NCBI GenBank assembly: GCA_947572385.1
Contig: CANPBX010000022.1
Span: forward strand, 1 to 36,726
Direction: 5' to 3'
Origin: an uncultured Clostridia bacterium
Lineage (GTDB): Bacteria > Bacillota > Clostridia > Oscillospirales > Acutalibacteraceae
Length of the DNA stretch: 36,726 nucleotides
The position numbers and the translations under genes were made by a program. The notes under the pieces were generated by a model. The model worked only from the letters and a program-made list of their open reading frames with translations, did not search any database and was not told the DNA's origin. Shown piece after piece: positions 8,376 to 17,849 of the stretch (its first letter is position 1; each line of letters opens with the position of its first letter).

Positions 8376-9467
8376 ATGATACTTTTACCTGCCATAGACA
8401 TACATGAGGGCAGATGTGTAAGGCTATTTCGGGGTGACTACTCAACCGCAGAAGTGGTTGCCGGGGACCCGCTGGAGACGGCAAAGAGCTTTAGGGAGCA
8501 GGGGGCACACTGGCTGCATATGGTGGACCTGGACGGCGCAAAGGCCGGGAGGCCCATAAACCACGAGCTGATACTCAGCACGGCTGATACAGTAAACATG
8601 CACGTGGAGGTGGGCGGCGGCATACGCACTATGCGGACGGTGGAGGACTACCTGATGGGTGGTGCCTCAAGGGTGATACTTGGCTCGGCAGCTCTGGAGG
8701 ATCCGGCCTTCGTGAAGGAAGCAGTTGAGGCATACGGCAGGCAGATAGCCGTGGGAATAGACGCGCTGGATGGCATTGCCGCGGCTGATGGCTGGACCAA
8801 GCAGAGCGGCATGGACTATATTGAAGTGGCTAAGCGCATGGAGGATATCGGGGTGCAGTATATGATCTGCACAGATATCCATAAGGACGGCACCCAGTCA
8901 GGCCCTAATCTGGAGATGCTGGATAAGCTCAACCGTGCAGTGAGCTGCAATATTATAGCCAGCGGCGGGGTAAGCAGCCTGCTTGATATTATCGATCTTT
9001 ATGACTTGGGCCTGTATGGAGCGATAGCGGGCAAGGCTGTGTATGCCGGGACTTTAGATTTAAAGGCGGCAGTCAGAGTCTGCCACAAATTTTCCGGCAG
9101 GAGGGCTAAGACTCAGGAGGCGGTGAACGATGAGCTGGAGCGCTTCTTTACAAAGTCCAGCCTAGTACCGGCTATAGTGCAGGACGCTGATACTAACGAG
9201 GTGCTGATGCTGGCATATATGGACAATGAGGCGCTGAGTAAAACCATTGAGACTGGGTATACCTGGTTTTATAGCCGAAGCCGTGCGGCTCTTTGGAATA
9301 AGGGGGAGACATCAGGCAATACCCAGCAGGTCGTGAGCATAACCGCCGACTGTGACAACGATACGCTGCTTGTTCGGGTACACCCCAACGGCCCGGCGTG
9401 CCACACGGGGAGCAGGACATGCTTCTTTAAGGAGCTGGTGAGTGAAAAGAAGGAGGAAAATGAATGA
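8376..9467 (+). CDS. hisA: HisA-HisI fusion: ProFAR isomerase / phosphoribosyl-AMP cyclohydrolase
   Basis: Two histidine enzymes are fused in one 363-aa chain. Residues 1 to about 238 are HisA, the ProFAR isomerase barrel, starting [17 protein letters not shown]. The catalytic pair is Asp8 and Asp129 (VGIDALDG), with phosphate-binding VEVGGGIR and IIASGGVSS. The barrel is HisA rather than HisF by its N terminus and its VDLDGAK segment. Residues 253 to about 355 are HisI, the cyclohydrolase, with [18 protein letters not shown] and zinc cysteines Cys326 (ADCDNDTLL), Cys342 and Cys349 ([10 protein letters not shown]). The linker 239-252 is short and charged. HisI is often fused to HisE, but here HisE is separate and overlaps by ATGA. 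The gene hisF, usually between hisA and hisI, is missing. Confidence 0.93.
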   Translation: MILLPAIDIHEGRCVRLFRGDYSTAEVVAGDPLETAKSFREQGAHWLHMVDLDGAKAGRPINHELILSTADTVNMHVEVGGGIRTMRTVEDYLMGGASRVILGSAALEDPAFVKEAVEAYGRQIAVGIDALDGIAAADGWTKQSGMDYIEVAKRMEDIGVQYMICTDIHKDGTQSGPNLEMLDKLNRAVSCNIIASGGVSSLLDIIDLYDLGLYGAIAGKAVYAGTLDLKAAVRVCHKFSGRRAKTQEAVNDELERFFTKSSLVPAIVQDADTNEVLMLAYMDNEALSKTIETGYTWFYSRSRAALWNKGETSGNTQQVVSITADCDNDTLLVRVHPNGPACHTGSRTCFFKELVSEKKEENE

Positions 9468-9787
9468 ACGCAATGGAAAAGCTCTATCAGGTGATATTGG
9501 AGCGTAAGGCCTCAGCCCAGGAGGGTTCATATACAGGCTATCTGTTCGAGCAGGGGCTTGATAAGATACTCAAAAAGTGCGCAGAGGAATGCGGCGAGGT
9601 AATAATAGCTGCCAAAAACGGCAGGGCTGAGGACACCATAGGGGAGATAAGCGACCTTCTCTACCACCTCACCGTGCTCATGGCTAACGAGGGTATCGCC
9701 TGGGAGCAGGTGGAGGCCGAGCTTGAGCGCCGGGCTCAGAAGCAGGGAAATCTGAAGAAGTTCCACCAGGTCGATAAGGATACCTGA
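9464..9787 (+). CDS. hisE: Phosphoribosyl-ATP pyrophosphatase
   Basis: HisE hydrolyses phosphoribosyl-ATP to phosphoribosyl-AMP, the step after HisG. The 107-aa all-alpha MazG-like protein has the metal-binding [12 protein letters not shown] and [18 protein letters not shown] blocks. A strong AGGAGG at 9451-9456 sits seven bases before the ATG at 9464, which overlaps the hisA-hisI stop. It is freestanding here, unlike the frequent HisI-HisE fusion. The following small gene starts two bases after its stop. Confidence 0.95.
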   Translation: MNAMEKLYQVILERKASAQEGSYTGYLFEQGLDKILKKCAEECGEVIIAAKNGRAEDTIGEISDLLYHLTVLMANEGIAWEQVEAELERRAQKQGNLKKFHQVDKDT

Positions 9788-9789
9788 GT

Positions 9790-10170
9790 ATGGTATGGCA
9801 GAGGGGTCCGCTCCCATGGAGCTATGAAGAGAAGGTGGAGGATTTTTTAAAGCCGGGTGTGCGCAGACTGGACATATGCGGGATCATGCCGGACTGTGAG
9901 CCCGACAGCTTTGACTTAGTCACCGCATACCATATTGAGCTTGATTTGAATGGGATAGTCAGAGCGCTGTGCAAAAACGGTTTTCTTGTGACCCAGCAGA
10001 TAGGAGCCAGAAACCGGCCTGAGAGATCGGATTATAACCTTGAGAATGAGGGTCCTAAACTGGAAGCGGCGGGCTTCCGCATAATGTACAGCCATCAGGG
10101 GTATTACCGGGATGAAAGCGGCACATTACAGCACCGTTTTATAATAATAGGCAAACTAATACAAAAGTGA
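9790..10170 (+). CDS. Shrunken class I SAM methyltransferase-like ORF (probable remnant)
   Basis: The 126-aa product lines up with pieces of ~250-aa class I methyltransferases. The N-terminal WSYEEKVEDFLKPG leads into LDICG, where motif I (LDxGxGxG) would begin. It then jumps directly to the motif-IV region PDSFDLVTAYHIEL and the NGFLVTQQIGARN strand (compare PGGYFITQQVG in relatives), and ends in LQHRFIIIGKL. The SAM-binding glycine loop and a later central piece are gone, yet the frame is still open. Either successive in-frame deletions left a pseudogene, or it is a reduced protein. Methyl transfer is unlikely. It starts two bases after hisE and ends ten bases before the next gene, so it is still co-transcribed with the operon. 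The domain assignment is from memory of the family, without an alignment. Confidence 0.6.
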   Translation: MVWQRGPLPWSYEEKVEDFLKPGVRRLDICGIMPDCEPDSFDLVTAYHIELDLNGIVRALCKNGFLVTQQIGARNRPERSDYNLENEGPKLEAAGFRIMYSHQGYYRDESGTLQHRFIIIGKLIQK

Positions 10171-10180
10171 GGCTTGTAAT

Positions 10181-10861
10181 ATGACAGAGTTTGAAAAGCT
10201 GTATGATTTTATAGATACATACTGCGGTTTGAGCTGTACGGCCTGTGAGTTTAAAGAGTCTATGAATTGTGGAGGCTGTATCACTACAGGCGGCAAGCCA
10301 TTTCACGGCTCCTGCGCGGTAGCTGGCTGTGCTATTAGCCGTGGGAAGAAATTCTGCGGCGAGTGCCCGGACTTTCCATGTGATACGCTGAAAAGCTATT
10401 CCAACGACCTGGAGCATGGCGACACGCCTCCCGGCGCACGTATAGAGTGTTGTGCAGAAACTAAGGCCGCATTGATAAAGGCTGCCCGCGATGGTATTGA
10501 CCCTCAGGGTGTTTGTGGGCACCACTGTGACTACTGTCCGTTTACAAGGTGGTGCGGCGGGTGCAGGAGCCAGTATCCCGGCTGTTCCTTTGCCACACTC
10601 TTTGATGATAGGCGCTGTCCCAATATGACCTGTGCCGGTGATAAGGGTCTTGACGGCTGCTATAACTGTTCGGAGGCTGCGGACTGTCAAAAGGGTTATT
10701 TTGGAGCGGAGGACGGCTATACTGCCAAGGGTGCGGCGCTGTATATTTCCCGTCACGGCAAAGAAGCCTACGCAAAAGCCCTGAGTAAAGATGTTGAGCA
10801 TCCGGAAGGTATCAGCACTCCTGAGAAGCTTGTAGAATTTTTTGAGTCAATAAGCGTGTAA
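10181..10861 (+). CDS. Cysteine-rich DUF3795-like protein
   Basis: This 226-aa protein holds 23 cysteines in two similar modules: residues ~12-65 (YCGLSCTACEF, CGGC, CAVAGCA, KFCGECPDFPC) and ~110-170 (GVCGHHCDYCPF, WCGGC, RRCPNMTC, GCYNCSEAADC). The GLSCTACEF / ECPDFPCD pattern is that of DUF3795 proteins, thought to bind metal or Fe-S and often found in anaerobes. The biochemical role is unknown. A C-terminal ~50 residues lack cysteine and read as a helix (SRHGKEAYAKALSK). It is the last gene before a strong terminator, so it closes the his transcript. There is no signal peptide or membrane segment. Confidence 0.8.
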   Translation: MTEFEKLYDFIDTYCGLSCTACEFKESMNCGGCITTGGKPFHGSCAVAGCAISRGKKFCGECPDFPCDTLKSYSNDLEHGDTPPGARIECCAETKAALIKAARDGIDPQGVCGHHCDYCPFTRWCGGCRSQYPGCSFATLFDDRRCPNMTCAGDKGLDGCYNCSEAADCQKGYFGAEDGYTAKGAALYISRHGKEAYAKALSKDVEHPEGISTPEKLVEFFESISV

Positions 10862-10867
10862 CATCAC

Positions 10868-10909
10868 AAAAGCGGCCCTGTGCATGGCTAAACTGCAGGG
10901 GCCGTTTTT
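10868..10909 (+). terminator. Rho-independent terminator ending the his operon
   Basis: An inverted repeat of CGGCCC (10873-10878) with GGGCCG (10899-10904), extended by TGCA/TGCA near the loop, is followed by TTTTT at 10905-10909. It lies just after the Cys-rich gene stop and defines the transcript end. Confidence 0.85.
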
Positions 10910-10957
10910 ATCGCGGATGGAGCATTTGTAAAAAAATTCAGAACATAAAAAGAATGG

Positions 10958-10986
10958 TTTACCTGTGAAGGAAAATGATGTATAAT
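10958..10986 (+). promoter_or_regulatory. SigA-type promoter upstream of the YdcF-like gene
   Basis: TTTACC (10958-10963), a 17-base spacer and a perfect TATAAT (10981-10986) lie 36 bases before the ATG at 11023. The promoter overlaps an in-frame ATG at 10975, so that codon cannot be the main start. Confidence 0.7.
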
Positions 10987-11022
10987 ACAGGAGAGCAGGG
11001 GATATCGAAGAAAGGCGAGGAT

Positions 11023-11799
11023 ATGAAAAAACACAAAAGATGGTGTAAGGTGATGTTCACCGCTCTTTGTGCAGCGGGAATAGTATGGTTTTGTGTACCG
11101 CTCCTGCACGGAGGTTTTGCGGAGGGCTCAGTATTTGGAGTAGCCGTGTGTGCTTTTGGGATAGCGATGGCACTGCGGTACGGTAAGATGATATCAAATG
11201 GAGGCTGGCAGAAGGTGCTGGCGAGGACGATAGCGGTGTGTTACGCGCTGGGCATATGCTGGGCAGGGTATTTAACTGTACTGATAGTCTCATACCAGGC
11301 TGCGCTCACGCCGCCAGGACGCAATGTGGTGGTGCTGGGAGCACAGGTGTACAGTGCTGAGCGTATGGGCATGAGCCTAAAAAACCGGGTGGAGCGGGCA
11401 TATCAGTATTTGCAGGACAACCCGGAGTCCAAGTGCATCGTTACTGGCGGGCAAGGGGATGATGAGCCCTGCCCTGAGTCACTGACGGCAAGGAACGCTC
11501 TTATACGCATGGGTATTGAGCCTGAGAGGATCTACTTTGAGGACAAGTCCCGAAACACAAGGGAAAATTTGAAGTATGCTATGGAGGAGGCAAAAGCCAA
11601 AGGTCTTGATACCGAGGTGGTGGTCGTAAGCCAGAACTTCCATCTGTACCGCGCGGTGCGCCTTGCGGAAAGCGCGGGGTTTATAGCCAGCGGACTGCCA
11701 GCTGAAACGGACCCGATCATTTATCCAAGCTATTACGGCCGTGAGCTGTTGTCGCTGACGAAATGGTATATAGAGGAACTGATATTTGATCTGGGCTGA
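11023..11799 (+). CDS. YdcF-like (DUF218) membrane protein
   Basis: The 258-aa protein has three predicted membrane segments in its first ~95 residues (around 11-27, 34-50 and 66-88), followed by a DUF218/YdcF domain. The domain shows NVVVLGAQVYSAERMGMSLKNR, IVTGGQGDDEP, the ESRNT-like block EDKSRNTRENL and VVVSQNFHLYRAVRLAE. YdcF-family proteins such as SanA and ElyC are linked to envelope integrity and bind nucleotide-like ligands, but the reaction is not settled. I use the ATG at 11023, which follows GGCGAGG, because the longer frame would overlap the promoter. The stop is 22 bases before pyrC, so it may be co-transcribed with the pyrimidine genes. Confidence 0.85.
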   Translation: MKKHKRWCKVMFTALCAAGIVWFCVPLLHGGFAEGSVFGVAVCAFGIAMALRYGKMISNGGWQKVLARTIAVCYALGICWAGYLTVLIVSYQAALTPPGRNVVVLGAQVYSAERMGMSLKNRVERAYQYLQDNPESKCIVTGGQGDDEPCPESLTARNALIRMGIEPERIYFEDKSRNTRENLKYAMEEAKAKGLDTEVVVVSQNFHLYRAVRLAESAGFIASGLPAETDPIIYPSYYGRELLSLTKWYIEELIFDLG

Positions 11800-11821
11800 G
11801 GTCATGAAAGGAGCGTTGTCC

Positions 11822-13084
11822 GTGAAAATATTGCTAAAGGGAGCTAGGATGATCGATCCGTCTCAGGGATTGGACGGGCCGGGTGATATTCTGATAGACG
11901 GAGAGTCCATAGGGAAAATCGGCGAAGTTTTGAACACAGAGGATTGTGATGTAGTTGACTGCCGTGGGCTTGTGGCAGCGCCGGGACTTGTGGATATGCA
12001 CGTCCATCTCCGTGACCCGGGGCAGACACATAAGGAGGATGTATATTCAGCCTGCCGCGCGGCGGCGGCAGGGGGCGTTACGAGCCTGCTTGCCATGCCA
12101 AACACTACGCCGCCTATGGACAGCCCGGAGCTTATTGAAAATCTCCTTGACCGGGCGAAAACAGCTGATGCCAGAGTTTACACTGCCGCCTGTGTAACTA
12201 AAAATATGTCAGGCAAAGAGTGTACGGATATGGCCGCGCTAAAAAAGGCTGGAGCCATAGCTGTCAGTGATGATGGCAAGCCGGTGGGGAGCATGGGGTG
12301 CCTGATAGATGGCTTGACCAAAGCTTATGAGCTGGGCATGGTGTTTACCGCCCACTGTGAAGATATGGAGCTGGCTAAGGGCGGGCTTATGAATCTAGGG
12401 CGGGTTTCAAAGAAGCTGGGTGTTCAGGGGATACCTTCCGCTGCTGAGGACAATGGAGTTGCCAGAGAAATTGACGCCGCGGCCAGCATGAAGGTGCCGG
12501 TGCATATATGCCATGTGAGCACAAAGGGCTCCGTGGAACTGATTCGTGATGCCAAGCGCCGGGGAGTGCGGGTCACGGCTGAAACGTGCCCACACTATCT
12601 TATGCTGACAGATGAAGCACTTGAGTCTATGGATGCGGACTACCGCATGAACCCGCCCCTGGGCAGTTGGGAGGATCGTGAGGCGCTGATGGAGGCGCTC
12701 TGTGACGGCACGCTGGATGCCATATCCACCGACCACGCCCCCCATACTCCGGAAGAAAAAGCAGACTTTACCAAAGCGCCAAATGGCTCAATAGGCATGG
12801 AGACATCTTTTGCTGCCGTATGGACGGCTCTAAAGGATAAGCTTGAGCTCAGCGCGGTGATATCACTTATGAGTACAGCACCGGCGAAGATACTTAACAT
12901 ACCTGCCGGAACTCTGAAGCCGGGGGCAAAGGCTGATATTGTGTTGATAGACCCGGACGAAAAATGGGTTGTTGATCCCAATAAGCTCCATGGCAGGAGC
13001 AGGAACACCCCATTTAAGGGCATGGAGCTTACCGGCAGGGTGCGGGCTACTTATCTAAGGGGTAAAAAAGTGTTTGAACTGTAA
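11822..13084 (+). CDS. pyrC: Dihydroorotase (type I)
   Basis: PyrC closes carbamoyl-aspartate to dihydroorotate in pyrimidine synthesis. The 420-aa length and motifs are those of class I bacterial dihydroorotases: metal ligands His60 and His62 in GLVDMHVHLRDPG, the MPNTTPPMDSP block, histidines in TAHCED and HICHVSTKGS, and the catalytic Asp in ISTDHAPHTPEEK. The start is GTG at 11822, chosen because AAAGGAG (11807-11813) is eight bases upstream. A TTG at 11816 and an ATG at 11804 are in frame but badly placed. pyrF follows 25 bases later. Other pyr genes (pyrB, pyrD, pyrE) are not in the window. No PyrR attenuator-like structure was seen before it. Confidence 0.93.
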   Translation: MKILLKGARMIDPSQGLDGPGDILIDGESIGKIGEVLNTEDCDVVDCRGLVAAPGLVDMHVHLRDPGQTHKEDVYSACRAAAAGGVTSLLAMPNTTPPMDSPELIENLLDRAKTADARVYTAACVTKNMSGKECTDMAALKKAGAIAVSDDGKPVGSMGCLIDGLTKAYELGMVFTAHCEDMELAKGGLMNLGRVSKKLGVQGIPSAAEDNGVAREIDAAASMKVPVHICHVSTKGSVELIRDAKRRGVRVTAETCPHYLMLTDEALESMDADYRMNPPLGSWEDREALMEALCDGTLDAISTDHAPHTPEEKADFTKAPNGSIGMETSFAAVWTALKDKLELSAVISLMSTAPAKILNIPAGTLKPGAKADIVLIDPDEKWVVDPNKLHGRSRNTPFKGMELTGRVRATYLRGKKVFEL

Positions 13085-13109
13085 ATAATAATTTAAAGGA
13101 GCGATATGT

Positions 13110-14054
13110 ATGTCAATGGACAGACTGCTGGAGAACATCATGCGCAAGCAAAACCCCACCGTAGCTGGGCTTGACCCAAAGCTAAGCTTTATCCCGGAGC
13201 ACATCAAAGGAAAATGCTTTGAGGAGCATGGTAAAAACCTTGAGGGCGCTGCAGCGGCGCTGCTGGAGTTTAATAAGGGGCTTATAGACGCGTTATTTGA
13301 TGTTGTGCCTGCCGTGAAGCCTCAGGCGGCATATTATGAGCAGTACGGATGGCAGGGCATGAAGGCACTTGCAGAAACTATTGCCTATGCTAAGGCAAAG
13401 GGGCTCTTTGTCATTACGGACGGTAAGCGTAACGATATAGGGGCAACTATGGAGGCATACGCCGCGGCACACCTGGGAAAAACGGATGTGGAGGGCGAGA
13501 GCTTCGAGGCCTTTGGCACTGACGCTCTGACAGTGAACGGATATCTGGGCAGCGACGGAATTGAGCCCCTGCTGAAAGTTTGCGCCGCTGAGGACAAGGG
13601 CATATTTGTGCTGGCAAAGACCTCCAATCCATCATCTGGGGAGCTGCAGGACCAGATGCTCCATGCCATGTATGAGCCGGTGTATAGAGCCATGGGCAAT
13701 ATGTGTCAGCAGTGGGGCCTAAAGCTCCAGGGCAGATACGGCTATAGCGGTGTCGGTGCGGTGGTGGGAGCTACCTACCCGAAGCAGCTCAAAGAGATGC
13801 GCAAGGCCCTGCCAAACACCTTCTTCCTAGTGCCCGGTTATGGGGCCCAGGGCGGCGCGGCTGATGATGTGGCCCCCGGCTTTGACAAGCACGGCTGCGG
13901 AGCAATAGTCAACTCATCCCGTGGTATTATGTGCGCATGGCAGAAGGAGGGCTGTGACCCGGAGGACTATGCAGGCGCAGCCAGGCGTGAGGCCATCCGC
14001 ATGAGGGATGAGATAATGGCGAGGCTGGGAGGCATAAGCCTGCCGGTAGTATGA
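13110..14054 (+). CDS. pyrF: Orotidine 5'-phosphate decarboxylase (type 2)
   Basis: PyrF removes CO2 from OMP to give UMP. At 314 aa it belongs to the longer type 2 family. The catalytic signature is in DGKRNDIG with Asp104, Lys106 and Asp109, and KPQAAYYEQYG supplies the upstream substrate-binding strand. The phosphate end is VPGYGAQGG and NSSRGIM. AAGGAG at 13096-13101 sets the ATG at 13110. It lies between pyrC and ligA with small gaps (25 and 20 bases), suggesting one transcript. Confidence 0.94.
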   Translation: MSMDRLLENIMRKQNPTVAGLDPKLSFIPEHIKGKCFEEHGKNLEGAAAALLEFNKGLIDALFDVVPAVKPQAAYYEQYGWQGMKALAETIAYAKAKGLFVITDGKRNDIGATMEAYAAAHLGKTDVEGESFEAFGTDALTVNGYLGSDGIEPLLKVCAAEDKGIFVLAKTSNPSSGELQDQMLHAMYEPVYRAMGNMCQQWGLKLQGRYGYSGVGAVVGATYPKQLKEMRKALPNTFFLVPGYGAQGGAADDVAPGFDKHGCGAIVNSSRGIMCAWQKEGCDPEDYAGAARREAIRMRDEIMARLGGISLPVV

Positions 14055-14071
14055 AAAACAAGACGAGGTAG

Positions 14072-16060
<1,989 letters not shown>

Positions 16061-16117
16061 GTTTTCATGCCATAATATATTATTTTTAATTAAACAAACT
16101 AGAGAGAGGGTAAAGCT

Positions 16118-17353
16118 ATGACAACCAATCTGAAAGACCTGTACGGCAGCCAGTATGCGGAGCAAGCGGAGCGTTATCAGCAGATACGAAAGGGCTTTGA
16201 GGAGACCTTCGGCAGCTCTGAGGGGGCGGATTTCTACAGCGCTCCCGGACGCACGGAGATAGGCGGCAACCATACCGACCATAACCACGGACGTGTGCTG
16301 GCGGCTTCCATAGACTTGGATATTGTAGGTATGGCCAGGAAGACCGATAACGGTGTAGCAAAGCTGCGTTCGCTGGAGTACCCCCGCATGGACGAAGTAG
16401 ACCTTAGCGACTTGAATGCCCGCCAGGAGCAGAGCGGCTCCCAGGCCATAATTCGGGGTATCTGTGCCCGGTGTAAAGAGCTGGGCTACAATATCGGCGG
16501 CTTCGAGTGCTTTACCCAGACCCGGGTGCTCAAGGGCTCAGGCCTGTCCAGCTCCGCGGCCTTTGAAATATTGGTGGTGACGGTTGTGAGCCATCTTTAT
16601 AACGACGGGAATATCGACCCCATAACCGCCGCAAAGATAGCTCAGTACGCCGAGAATGTCTACTTCGGAAAACCCTCCGGCCTGCTGGACCAGATGGCAA
16701 GCTCCATGGGCAGTGTCACAGCTATGGACTTTGCCGACCCGGAGAAGCCGCAGGTAGAGAATGTGTCCTTTGATCTGAACGCCTATAAGCATGCCATGTG
16801 TGTTGTGGACACCGGCGGCAACCATGCAGACCTGACAGCTGACTATGCCTCTATCCCCCAGGAGATGAAGGATGTGGCGAAGTTCTTCGGCAAGGAGTTC
16901 CTGCGTGAGGTTGACGAGGCAGAGTTCTACGATAGGCTTGGTGAGGTCCGCAAGGCTGTGGGTGACCGCCCTGCACTGAGGGCTATGCACTTCTTCGACG
17001 ATGACAGGCTGGCTCATGAGGAGGCTCAGGCCCTGAGGGATAAGGACTTTGACAAGTTCCTCACAATGGTACGCGCCTCGGGAAAGTCCTCTGTCCAGCG
17101 GCTTCAAAATGTCTTTGCTCCCGCCAGTCCCATCGAGCAGGGCATCACCTTGGCTCTCGCTGTAGCTGAGCGCCTATTAGATGACAGGGGAGCGTGCCGG
17201 GTACACGGAGGGGGCTTTGCAGGTACTATCCAGGCCTACGTGCCTTTCGATATCCTCGACAGCTTTAGGGTTGGTATGGAGAAGGTGTTTGGTGAGGGTA
17301 GCTGCTATGTACTGTCCGTGCGCGGCTGCGGCGGAGTGAAGGTCGAGGAATAA
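16118..17353 (+). CDS. galK: Galactokinase (GHMP kinase family)
   Basis: The 411-aa protein has all three GHMP signatures: the galactokinase motif APGRTEIGGNHTDHNHG (43-58), the ATP loop LKGSGLSSSAAFE (138-150) and the C-terminal CRVHGGGFAGT near 366. The FGKPSGLLDQMASSMG segment carries the catalytic Asp. It should phosphorylate galactose at C1, or a related sugar, since GHMP kinases of this size in Clostridia can have other preferences. The ATG at 16118 follows a GAGAGAGG site. It stands alone: no galT, galE or sugar transporter lies nearby, so it is not an obvious gal operon. Its neighbours are ligA and a NUDIX hydrolase. Confidence 0.85.
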   Translation: MTTNLKDLYGSQYAEQAERYQQIRKGFEETFGSSEGADFYSAPGRTEIGGNHTDHNHGRVLAASIDLDIVGMARKTDNGVAKLRSLEYPRMDEVDLSDLNARQEQSGSQAIIRGICARCKELGYNIGGFECFTQTRVLKGSGLSSSAAFEILVVTVVSHLYNDGNIDPITAAKIAQYAENVYFGKPSGLLDQMASSMGSVTAMDFADPEKPQVENVSFDLNAYKHAMCVVDTGGNHADLTADYASIPQEMKDVAKFFGKEFLREVDEAEFYDRLGEVRKAVGDRPALRAMHFFDDDRLAHEEAQALRDKDFDKFLTMVRASGKSSVQRLQNVFAPASPIEQGITLALAVAERLLDDRGACRVHGGGFAGTIQAYVPFDILDSFRVGMEKVFGEGSCYVLSVRGCGGVKVEE

Positions 17354-17374
17354 AACTCTTTGGAGGTGGAATAA

Positions 17375-17845
17375 TTGACAGGGTATATAGGCTTTTTGCG
17401 CAACTATGTAGGCCACCAGCCTATACAGATGTGTGGAGCAGGGGTGTTTGTTGAAAACGAGCAGGGCGAGTTGCTTTTGGGATTGCGGACAGATAATCAT
17501 TGCTGGGGCATTGCCGGCGGCGCGGTAGAGCTGGGTGAAACTGTTGAAGCAGCAGCCATGCGTGAAATGCTTGAGGAAACGGGGCTTATCGCAGATGAAC
17601 TGGAGCTTCTAGGGGTATTTTCCGGAGAGGACACGCATTATACCTATCCTAACGGCGACGAAGTCTATATTATCGATGTTAAGTTTGTGTGCAGAAAATA
17701 TCACGGAGCGCTTAGACCACAGGATAACGAGGTCAGCGAACTGCGGTTCTTTCCTGTGGATAAGCTGCCTGAAAATATCTCACCGCCAGAAAAAGGATCT
17801 TTTAAGAAATATATCGAGCTGCGAAAAACTCGATCAAGGAGCTAA
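17375..17845 (+). CDS. NUDIX hydrolase
   Basis: The 156-aa protein has a complete NUDIX box, GGAVELGETVEAAAMREMLEETG, read here in two parts as GGAVELGE and REMLEETG (roughly residues 48-70). NUDIX enzymes hydrolyse nucleoside diphosphates linked to another moiety; the exact substrate cannot be assigned. The start is a TTG at 17375 with a strong GGAGG at 17362-17366 and eight-base spacing. No ATG lies in a better place. It ends four bases before the siroheme-type gene, so the two are likely translated together. Confidence 0.88.
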   Translation: MTGYIGFLRNYVGHQPIQMCGAGVFVENEQGELLLGLRTDNHCWGIAGGAVELGETVEAAAMREMLEETGLIADELELLGVFSGEDTHYTYPNGDEVYIIDVKFVCRKYHGALRPQDNEVSELRFFPVDKLPENISPPEKGSFKKYIELRKTRSRS

Positions 17846-17849
17846 GAAT

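Noticed and set aside
8376-9100. First half of the fusion as HisF rather than HisA
   Set aside because: HisF begins with a KRIIPCLDV-type motif. This one starts [17 protein letters not shown] and carries HisA-type VDLDGAK.
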